A stretch of DNA of 8,628 nt from an uncultured Candidatus Saccharibacteria bacterium (lineage in GTDB: Bacteria; Patescibacteriota; Saccharimonadia; Saccharimonadales; Saccharimonadaceae): NCBI GenBank assembly GCA_947097085.1, contig CAMUQR010000033.1, forward strand, positions 1 through 8,628, given 5' to 3'. Shown in pieces: positions 1 through 6,310 of the stretch; position 1 is the stretch's first letter; every line of letters begins with the position of its first letter. The notes beneath the pieces are model-generated. The model made no database searches. It had not been told where the DNA came from and saw nothing but the letters and a program-made list of their open reading frames with translations. The translations under genes were made by a program, and so were the position numbers.

Positions 1-7
1 GGGAATT

Positions 8-2563
8 ATGAAAAAACTGGTAATTATTGATGGCAAAAGTGTGTTTTATCGCGGATATTATGCGATGGGCAGTCTCAGCCTCAAAGACGGCACGCCAACT
101 GGCGGAGTTTATGGTTTTGCAGCGATGTTTTTAGCGGTACTGGCCGAATTAAAGCCGAGCCATGTGATTGTTGCCTGGGATAAAAAAGGCACTTCTACCG
201 CCAAACGCACGGCACTCTATCCGGAGTATAAAGCCACTCGCAAAGCCCCGCCCGAGGACTTTTTTACCCAAATTCCGATTTTGCATCAACTGCTTGAGGC
301 GCTGAACGTGCCGTTAATTGAGCTTGACGGCTACGAGGCTGATGATTTAATGGGGGCGTTGGCGGTTCAGGCGGCTCAGCAGGGCTTCGAGGTCGGGCTG
401 GTGACCGGTGATTTGGATTTATTACAGGTGATTGGCAATGGTATTAAAGTCTATGCCACCAAGACTGGTTTTTCAAAGATTGAAGAGTTTGATCAGGCCC
501 ATTTTGAAGCTAAATATCAGATTAAATTAAGCCAATTTGTTGATTATAAAGCCCTGCGCGGTGATTCAAGTGATAATATTCCCGGTGTAGCTGGCATTGG
601 TCCAAAAGCCGCGATTGAACTACTGGCGCAGTATGACAATCTCGAACAAATTTATGAGCATTTAACAGATATTAAACCAACGCTTGCCAAAAAACTCGAA
701 GCTGGGCGTGAGATGGCCTTTCTTAGCAAACAAATCGTGCGGATTATGACCGAAGCACCAGTTCAATTTGATGCTAATCTAGGACAAATTAGCCAAATGG
801 ATGCTGAACAAGCCTTAAAGGCACTTGATAAATTAGAGTTTCGTTCACTCAAAAATCGTTTGGCAACGATTCTCGGCGCAAATTCATCACCGAGCGGACA
901 AGTTAATTTATTTAACAGCGAACCAACTGTTGCCTATGATGATATATCCAGTGTGAGTGAATTAATTCAATTAACTGCCGATCAACCAAAAATTCTCGTC
1001 GAAATAATTGACCAAAAAGTATTTATCAGCGGACTGGAAACTGAAGCGATTTACACTTTAGAACTGGCAAAAACAGATGACCAGTTCTATAATTGGCTCA
1101 AAACCAAGATAGTGGTTTCCAGTGATATTAAGCAATTGCTACATAATTTTCATAATCCAGCTTGGCAATCACTCGCTGAATTACCCCTTGATAAACATAG
1201 CATATATGATATAAATCAAGCAAGTTTCTTACTCGATCCACTGGCGCGCGATAGTCAACTCACTCCAACCATCAACCAATTACCGCGTCTCAAGCAGGTT
1301 TATCACAGTCATCTACCACAATGGGCCAAACTCCCAAAACTAGCTCAAGTCGCTAAACAGCTCGATTTTCCGCTGGCGCTCGTCTTGTATTTAACTGAAA
1401 AACGTGGTGTTGAGATTGATCAGCAATTTTTTGCTGAATTCAGGCAAGAATTAACCGAACGAATTGACGCGCTGACCGAACAGATTTATCAATTAGCAGG
1501 CGAGCGGTTCAATATCAATTCACCAGCCCAGTTATCGCAAGTTTTGTTCGAAAAACTTGCCCTGCCGACTACCGGCCTCAAAAAACGCACCGCTGGCTTT
1601 TCGACTGACCGTCAAACACTTGACGCGCTCCATGATGCCCATCCAATCATTCCTTTGATTAAAGATATGCGCGAACTAACCAAGCTCAAAACTACCTATG
1701 TCGATCCGTTGCCGACCATGGTCGATACCCAGTCGCGCCTGCATACTTCGTTTAATCAAAATGTGACTTCAACCGGTCGGCTATCATCAACCAATCCCAA
1801 CCTCCAGAATATTCCAATTCGTTCCGAGTGGGGCAATCGCCTGCGTCAAGGCTTCGTGGCGGGCGAGGGCAAGGTGCTATTGTCAGTCGATTATGCCCAA
1901 TTCGAACTGCGTTTAGCGGCAGCCCTGTCCGATGATACCGAAATGATTGAGATTTTTAAATCCAATCGTGACATTCACACCGAGATGGCCGCGCAGATTT
2001 ATCAAATTCCGCCTGAACAGGTGACTAAAGACCAACGTCGTGTCGCCAAAATTGTGAATTTTAGCGTGCTCTATGGCGCTGGTCCACGTAATCTGACTCA
2101 AACTGTTGAAGGACTAACCTTCGCCGAAGCCAAAGCAATGATTGATCGCTATTTTACAGCACGATACAAAGTTCGGGACTTCATGGATGCTACCTTGAAA
2201 CAGGCCGAAGAACAAGGTTTTGTCGAAACTTACTTCGGTCGACGCCGCCCAACACCCGATGTCAAAAGTAGTAATTTTCAAGTCCGTGAAGCCGCGAAAC
2301 GAGCCAGTGTCAATATGCCGATTCAAGGCACTGAGGCGGATTTGATGAAACTAGCCATGATTAAAATTGAGGAATTTCTGAACAATTATCCCGATTCCGA
2401 TCAGATTTTGCAAGTACATGATAGCGTGCTGATCGAGTGTGCTGAAGCCGATGCCGAAGCCATCAAAGCTGGCGTGGTTGAGATCATGACTCACATTTGT
2501 CCAAAATTAAATATCAATCTAGCGGTTGATGCCAAACTTGGTAAAAGTTGGTTTGGATTGTAG
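8..2563 (+). CDS. polA: DNA polymerase I with 5' nuclease domain and degenerate 3'-5' exonuclease domain
   Basis: This 851-residue protein is a family A DNA polymerase, which fills gaps and removes RNA primers in replication and repair. The 5' nuclease domain (about 1-290) has the acidic metal-binding set: D8, D58, E110/D112/D113, D135/D137 and D186/D189. It is followed by a helix-hairpin-helix at about 191-202. The polymerase domain carries the TGR motif (589-591), motif A with D628 and E633, motif B with R677, K681, F685 and Y689, and motif C with catalytic D805. The middle region (about 310-440) sits where the proofreading domain belongs. It lacks the DxE pair (only E332 in a V-E-I context) and the later Exo motifs, although a YD at 400-401 may be an ExoII remnant, so proofreading is probably lost. 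Motif C reads H-D-S instead of the usual H-D-E, and motif B has Ser686 where Gly is common. The start at 8 gives a full-length N-terminus with the expected IIDG motif. Only 7 nt of upstream sequence is visible, so its promoter cannot be assessed. Confidence 0.97.
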   Translation: MKKLVIIDGKSVFYRGYYAMGSLSLKDGTPTGGVYGFAAMFLAVLAELKPSHVIVAWDKKGTSTAKRTALYPEYKATRKAPPEDFFTQIPILHQLLEALNVPLIELDGYEADDLMGALAVQAAQQGFEVGLVTGDLDLLQVIGNGIKVYATKTGFSKIEEFDQAHFEAKYQIKLSQFVDYKALRGDSSDNIPGVAGIGPKAAIELLAQYDNLEQIYEHLTDIKPTLAKKLEAGREMAFLSKQIVRIMTEAPVQFDANLGQISQMDAEQALKALDKLEFRSLKNRLATILGANSSPSGQVNLFNSEPTVAYDDISSVSELIQLTADQPKILVEIIDQKVFISGLETEAIYTLELAKTDDQFYNWLKTKIVVSSDIKQLLHNFHNPAWQSLAELPLDKHSIYDINQASFLLDPLARDSQLTPTINQLPRLKQVYHSHLPQWAKLPKLAQVAKQLDFPLALVLYLTEKRGVEIDQQFFAEFRQELTERIDALTEQIYQLAGERFNINSPAQLSQVLFEKLALPTTGLKKRTAGFSTDRQTLDALHDAHPIIPLIKDMRELTKLKTTYVDPLPTMVDTQSRLHTSFNQNVTSTGRLSSTNPNLQNIPIRSEWGNRLRQGFVAGEGKVLLSVDYAQFELRLAAALSDDTEMIEIFKSNRDIHTEMAAQIYQIPPEQVTKDQRRVAKIVNFSVLYGAGPRNLTQTVEGLTFAEAKAMIDRYFTARYKVRDFMDATLKQAEEQGFVETYFGRRRPTPDVKSSNFQVREAAKRASVNMPIQGTEADLMKLAMIKIEEFLNNYPDSDQILQVHDSVLIECAEADAEAIKAGVVEIMTHICPKLNINLAVDAKLGKSWFGL

Positions 2564-2568
2564 TCAGT

Positions 2569-2598
2569 TTAGCGTAAAATCCGCAATTATGCTATAAT
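2569..2598 (+). promoter_or_regulatory. Extended -10 promoter for the glmS ribozyme/glmS transcript
   Basis: A perfect -10 hexamer TATAAT lies at 2593-2598, with the extended TG at 2590-2591 one base upstream. The -35 is weak; the best candidate is TTAGCG at 2569-2574 with an 18-nt spacer, as expected when an extended -10 compensates. It begins a few bases after the polA stop. Transcription would start near 2605, leaving about 20 nt ahead of the ribozyme cleavage site. No terminator separates polA from this promoter, so read-through from polA could also supply glmS mRNA. Confidence 0.75.
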
Positions 2599-2624
2599 AG
2601 CCACAAGCTAATTAAAAGATTTTA

Positions 2625-2762
2625 AGCGCCTGAACTTTTTATTAAAAAAGTTGACGAGGACTGGAGTTATCGAAAATTCGGCGGATGCTCCAGAGGTGGT
2701 TGCAACCTCAGTTGGAACAAAACCCAGAAGTAATTCTGGCGACAAATTCTCCAACCGCAACA
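2625..2762 (+). ncRNA. glmS self-cleaving ribozyme (glucosamine-6-phosphate sensing)
   Basis: The leader of glmS carries the conserved core of the glmS ribozyme class. The cleavage block AGCGCC starts at 2625, with scission expected between A2625 and G2626. The block GTTGACGAGG is at 2650-2659; by analogy with G40 of the Thermoanaerobacter ribozyme, G2653 is the catalytic guanine. The block TTCGGCGGATG is at 2677-2687. Pairings traced by eye: P1 2633-2640 with 2645-2652; P2 CTGGAG 2661-2666 with CTCCAG 2688-2693; an inner CGAA/TTCG hairpin 2671-2680; P3 2694-2697 with 2705-2708; P4 GTTGGA 2711-2716 with TCCAAC 2750-2755; P4.1 CCAGAA 2724-2729 with TTCTGG 2734-2739, closed by a GTAA tetraloop; and pseudoknot P3.1 GTTGC 2699-2703 with GCAAC 2757-2761. 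In known members GlcN6P acts as cofactor for self-cleavage, which destabilises glmS mRNA and lowers GlmS. Position directly upstream of glmS supports the same loop here. Confidence 0.96.
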
Positions 2763-2792
2763 ATTAGCCCAAATTATTAACTAACGCACAGC

Positions 2793-2798
2793 AAAGGA
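2793..2798 (+). promoter_or_regulatory. Ribosome binding site of glmS
   Basis: AAAGGA ends 6 nt before the ATG at 2805 and fixes that start. The start also places the required catalytic Cys directly after Met. The site lies outside the ribozyme core, about 30 nt downstream of it, so control is expected to work through cleavage and mRNA decay and not through masking of this site. Confidence 0.8.
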
Positions 2799-2804
2799 TT
2801 AAAT

Positions 2805-4619
2805 ATGTGTGGAATTATTGGATTTGTGGGCGAAACTGACGCGCCACGGATTATTATTGATGGGTTAAAAAAACTAGAGTATCGCGGTTATGATTCAGCT
2901 GGTCTGGCGGTCTTAAATAACAATAAACTACAACTTGCTAAAGCTAAAGGTCGCGTTGCCGATCTTGAAGCAAAAGTGTTGGATAAAAAACTAACTGGCA
3001 GATTAGGGATTGGCCACACTCGCTGGGCCACGCACGGTCAACCGTCGGAGGCTAACTCCCACCCACATACCAACCAAGCTCAAACCATCGCTGTAGTGCA
3101 TAATGGCATTATTGAGAATTACCAGGAACTAAAGACTAAATTACTGAAAAAAGGTGTCAAATTCCGCTCCCAAACTGACACTGAAGTTGTATCACACTTA
3201 ATCGATCAATACATGACCGGTGATTTACTCGAGGCAGTCGCTCAAGCCGTCCGCCAACTTCAAGGCTCATTTGCCCTGGGCGTGATTTCTAGCCTCGCAC
3301 CTAATTGCCTCATCGGTGTACGCAAAGAAAGCCCGCTGGTAGTTGGCGTGACCGATTCACAAACAATGCTCGCTTCTGATGTGGCGCCAATTCTCAGTCT
3401 CAGTAAACAAGTTTATTACCTCGAAGATGGTGATATCGTCAAAATTGACGAGGTTGGTGTCGCTTTCTTTGACTTCAACCTCAAACCGCTTAAACGCCAA
3501 CTAACCACCATCACCTGGGATGCTGACGCGGTCACCAAGGGTGGTTTTAAACATTTCACGCTGAAAGAAATCCACGAACAGCCCGAAGCTATCAAAAAAA
3601 CTATTAGTCCACGACTTGATGCTAGCGGTCAAATTAATTTAGAAATTTTTGACAAAATTAAACTAAAAGCCATCAAACGCATCGAAATTATCGGCTGTGG
3701 CACGGCTTATCACGCTGGTCTGTATGGCAAAAAACTGCTTGAAAACCTAGCGAATATACCTGTCGAAGCGATCGTCGCCTCGGAATACCGTTACCAAAAA
3801 AACTTTACCGACAAGCACACCCTTGTCATCGCCGTCAGCCAATCAGGTGAAACCGCCGATACGCTCGGCGCTCTGAAAAAAGCCAAGCAAGCAGGCGCAC
3901 AAACCCTCGCCATCACCAACGTTGTCGGTTCATCAATTACCCGCTTAGCCGATGCGATAATTTACACTTGGGCCGGACCCGAAATCGGTGTTTGTTCGAC
4001 CAAAGCCTACACCACTCAACTAGCGATTTTTGCCTTACTAGCCCTGGATGTAGCCAAACGACGCGAGCAAATTTCAGCAGATTTTTACCAATTAGCAATT
4101 GATAATTTAACTAATTTGCCAGCCAAGCTCACTCAAATCCTTGAGAACCAAGCCATTTATCCTAAAATTGCCCAAGCCATCAACCACCAAACTAGCGTGT
4201 TTTACATCGGACGAGGGATGGATGCGTATTTAGCGATGGAAGGCGCACTCAAACTTAAGGAAATCTCCTATATTCACACCGAAGCTTTTCCAGCAGGTGA
4301 GTTAAAACACGGCACCATCGCGCTAATTGCGCCAAAAACTCCCGTGGTTGTGATCGCCACCGAGCCAGCCCTATTTGATAAAATTAAATCCAACATTGAG
4401 GAATTAAAAGCTCGTGGCGCTCAAATTATCCTCATCTCTAAGTCAGCCGAACTGGCGAAATTAGCCGACTTCACCATTGAGATTCCAACAGTTGATCTAG
4501 TTGAATCAGCCCTGATAGTAGCCCTACCGATGCAATTGCTGGCTTATTATACCGCCGATGCGCTTGGTCAAGACGTCGATAAACCACGTAATCTCGCCAA
4601 ATCCGTTACGGTTGAATAA
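2805..4619 (+). CDS. glmS: Glutamine--fructose-6-phosphate aminotransferase (isomerizing)
   Basis: GlmS converts fructose-6-phosphate and glutamine to glucosamine-6-phosphate and glutamate, the first committed step to UDP-GlcNAc and peptidoglycan, in the cytoplasm. At 604 residues it matches the usual length of about 610. The N-terminal class II glutaminase domain has the nucleophile Cys2 right after Met, HTRWATHG at 71-78, the HNG motif at 99-101 and DTE at 125-127. The first sugar-isomerase (SIS) domain has GCGTA at 297-301 and the phosphate-binding SQSGET at 345-350. The second SIS domain has GRG at 469-471, catalytic Glu486, and His502 in the GELKHG segment. The C-terminal tail ends LAKSVTVE with the conserved Lys599. 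No expected residue is missing. It has its own promoter and ribozyme leader, so it is probably regulated separately from polA. The next gene starts 36 nt downstream, and I see no terminator hairpin in that gap. Confidence 0.98.
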   Translation: MCGIIGFVGETDAPRIIIDGLKKLEYRGYDSAGLAVLNNNKLQLAKAKGRVADLEAKVLDKKLTGRLGIGHTRWATHGQPSEANSHPHTNQAQTIAVVHNGIIENYQELKTKLLKKGVKFRSQTDTEVVSHLIDQYMTGDLLEAVAQAVRQLQGSFALGVISSLAPNCLIGVRKESPLVVGVTDSQTMLASDVAPILSLSKQVYYLEDGDIVKIDEVGVAFFDFNLKPLKRQLTTITWDADAVTKGGFKHFTLKEIHEQPEAIKKTISPRLDASGQINLEIFDKIKLKAIKRIEIIGCGTAYHAGLYGKKLLENLANIPVEAIVASEYRYQKNFTDKHTLVIAVSQSGETADTLGALKKAKQAGAQTLAITNVVGSSITRLADAIIYTWAGPEIGVCSTKAYTTQLAIFALLALDVAKRREQISADFYQLAIDNLTNLPAKLTQILENQAIYPKIAQAINHQTSVFYIGRGMDAYLAMEGALKLKEISYIHTEAFPAGELKHGTIALIAPKTPVVVIATEPALFDKIKSNIEELKARGAQIILISKSAELAKLADFTIEIPTVDLVESALIVALPMQLLAYYTADALGQDVDKPRNLAKSVTVE

Positions 4620-4655
4620 CCAGCAACCACCCAACTAGCGACTCAACCACCAATT

Positions 4656-5675
4656 ATGATAAAATATCTTATTATGTTATTTTGGTGGTTGTTTGGATTG
4701 TTTGCGGTGCTGTTTGGTTGGTCGCTGTGGCAAGACCGACGGGCTTTTGCTAATGCGATTTATTTGATGCTGGCGGGCAGTATGCTGTTTTTAGCCTTAG
4801 CGAGTTCCACCGAAAACCGAGTCATACTTCATCTGTTACAATTGGTGTTTTTTGGAGCAATTTTCATTTGTTTTGGGTTAATTCCGATTACTTTTGTGAT
4901 TGCTGGCATCATTTCAATTCGCAAAAATGGTTTCAGTCTGGCGCATAGTTTGTCGATTTTATTTGGGATTGGTTTGTGGTTGGGACTGTGGCTAATTGGC
5001 TCAATCGCCGTGTCTAGCAGGTTATCAATTTTGTTTTTATCACTAGCTATTTTAGTCCAGATGGCAATTATTTATGTTTTGTTTACATTTATTGCATTAT
5101 TTTTGTACGCTCAACTCTATTTATTAATTCCCAAAAATCTCAAATGCGATTTTATCATTATTCACGGCGCTGGACTAATTGATGGCAAAACTGTCTCACC
5201 ACTGTTAGCGCGACGCCTCGAAAAAGGCATCAAAGTTTATCGCCGATCTGGTCAACGCGCCAAAATTATCGTCTCGGGCGGGCGAGGGAATGACGAACAG
5301 ATTTCCGAAGCAGAAGCAATGCGTCAGTTTTTATTAGACGAAGGTATTGACGCCGACGCCATTATTCTTGAAGATCAATCAACCACCACTTTTGAAAATC
5401 TGCAATTTTCCAAACAAATCACCGACCGTCAACCTGACGCTAAGGTAATTTTCGTCACTAATAATTATCACGTCTTTCGCACCAGTATTTATGCTCGCAA
5501 ACTCCAGTTCAAAGCCGAAGGAGTCGGCTGTTGCACCGCCCTTCATTATTGGCCGAACGCTTTTGTCCGTGAATATATCGCCATTATTATTCAGTATAAA
5601 ATCGTACCATTACTACTGTTAATTTTGTGGATGCTTGGTACATTAATTTCGCTTATCCCCTTTAATTTTAATTGA
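4656..5675 (+). CDS. Membrane-anchored YdcF/DUF218 family protein
   Basis: This 339-residue protein has a strongly hydrophobic N-terminal half, with roughly five or six membrane segments (about 4-24, 33-50, 57-87, 97-117 and 122-157). A DUF218 domain follows at about 164-310, and a final membrane segment lies at about 312-335. DUF218 landmarks are HGAGLIDGK at 170-178, SGGRG at 207-211, the SEAEAM segment at 217-222, the acidic ILEDQSTTTFENL stretch at 237-249 and TNNYHVFR at 268-275. The family includes E. coli YdcF, SanA and ElyC; the latter two are linked to envelope integrity, but the enzymatic reaction is not settled, so I assign no reaction. Following glmS, an envelope role is a reasonable guess. 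No Shine-Dalgarno sequence precedes the ATG at 4656. An in-frame ATG at 4674 would remove six residues and still keep the first membrane segment; it may be the true, leaderless start. The TGA stop abuts the next promoter. Confidence 0.88.
   Translation: MIKYLIMLFWWLFGLFAVLFGWSLWQDRRAFANAIYLMLAGSMLFLALASSTENRVILHLLQLVFFGAIFICFGLIPITFVIAGIISIRKNGFSLAHSLSILFGIGLWLGLWLIGSIAVSSRLSILFLSLAILVQMAIIYVLFTFIALFLYAQLYLLIPKNLKCDFIIIHGAGLIDGKTVSPLLARRLEKGIKVYRRSGQRAKIIVSGGRGNDEQISEAEAMRQFLLDEGIDADAIILEDQSTTTFENLQFSKQITDRQPDAKVIFVTNNYHVFRTSIYARKLQFKAEGVGCCTALHYWPNAFVREYIAIIIQYKIVPLLLLILWMLGTLISLIPFNFN
4657..4665 (+). promoter_or_regulatory. Possible extended -10 promoter overlapping the ydcF-like start
   Basis: TG at 4657-4658, one base, then TAAAAT at 4660-4665 forms an extended -10 element. 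No good -35 is visible: the candidate TAGCGA at 4636-4641 matches 3 of 6 consensus positions at an 18-nt spacing. The predicted start site (about 4671-4674) falls at or just before the in-frame ATG at 4674. This element overlaps the upstream ATG at 4656, so the two starts are alternatives for different transcripts. Confidence 0.4.
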
Positions 5676-5704
5676 TTGACAATCTTGATAATAAGTTTTA
5701 AAAT
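5676..5704 (+). promoter_or_regulatory. Strong promoter for the 5711-holA gene cluster, predicted leaderless
   Basis: A perfect -35 TTGACA at 5676-5681, directly after the preceding TGA stop, is followed by a 17-nt spacer and the -10 TAAAAT at 5699-5704. A start site 6 to 8 nt downstream of the -10 falls at 5710-5712, on or beside the ATG at 5711. No Shine-Dalgarno sequence fits in the 6 nt between, so the mRNA is expected to be leaderless. Confidence 0.82.
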
Positions 5705-5710
5705 TATATT

Positions 5711-6310
5711 ATGAAGAAAAAAGATACTTTTGTGAAAATTTTGCCAGTTATTATCATTATTTTGATTGTGATTATGGCAGTTATTGCCTTAATGTCTCTC
5801 GGTAAGGCAATTTTTAAAAATGGCGGTAAAAAAGAACCTCAAGTTAACGCTCTAGAGCAGGCATTATTAGCCACCGACGCTAGTCGTGGCGTTAAAATGA
5901 CCGTCCGTGGTCCAATTGTTGCTCAGGAAAACTTCCGGTCTTATCAAATCGTGATTACACCATCGAGCCGTATTATCACTACTTATAAAGGTTACCTTGG
6001 TGAACAAATCAGCACCAAACAACTCGATAACAACTTACCAGCCTATGAACAATTTGTTAATTCATTAGTCAAAGCCAACCTTTCGAAGAGTAAACCATTC
6101 GAAACCGAGAATCTCAACGGTATCTGCGCGACTGGCACCGTGACTGAGTTTGATGTTTTACAAAACAACAAATCACTCGCACACATCTGGACTTCAACCT
6201 GCAAAGGCTCAGTCGGTTCGTTAGCTGCCAGTGTCGATCAGAACAAAAACCTATTTTTGAGCCAAATCCCTGAATACAGCAAGATTCTCTCAGCAGCGGG
6301 AATTCGCTAA
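5711..6310 (+). CDS. Uncharacterised single-pass membrane protein
   Basis: I do not recognise a named family for this 199-residue protein. It has a basic N-terminus (MKKKD), then one long hydrophobic segment rich in Ile and Val at about 10-34, then a basic stretch (K36-K41). The remainder, about 42-199, is hydrophilic with alternating beta-like segments. The layout fits an N-terminally anchored protein with a soluble domain; the side of the membrane is not certain. There is no lipobox Cys. Two cysteines, C139 and C164, flank a segment containing FDVLQNNK and could form a disulfide if the domain is outside the cell. The hydrophobic segment is too long for a typical cleavable signal peptide. 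The gene has its own strong promoter with a predicted leaderless start. Its TAA stop is directly followed by the ATG of mutM, so the two are probably translationally coupled. A functional link to DNA repair is not shown by this arrangement. Confidence 0.85.
   Translation: MKKKDTFVKILPVIIIILIVIMAVIALMSLGKAIFKNGGKKEPQVNALEQALLATDASRGVKMTVRGPIVAQENFRSYQIVITPSSRIITTYKGYLGEQISTKQLDNNLPAYEQFVNSLVKANLSKSKPFETENLNGICATGTVTEFDVLQNNKSLAHIWTSTCKGSVGSLAASVDQNKNLFLSQIPEYSKILSAAGIR

Noticed and set aside
1913..2326. Antisense open frames of 62 and 70 codons within polA
   Set aside because: They lie opposite the most conserved polymerase motifs, have no ribosome binding site and no recognisable protein features.
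2564..2804. The glmS leader as a possible novel RNA or a small protein gene
   Set aside because: The conserved blocks and pairings match the known glmS ribozyme class well enough that a new class is unnecessary, and no ORF with a start signal is present.
3647..3660. TTGACA-like sequence inside glmS as an internal promoter
   Set aside because: It codes for the conserved reading frame, has no convincing -10 at proper spacing and no downstream gene start to serve.
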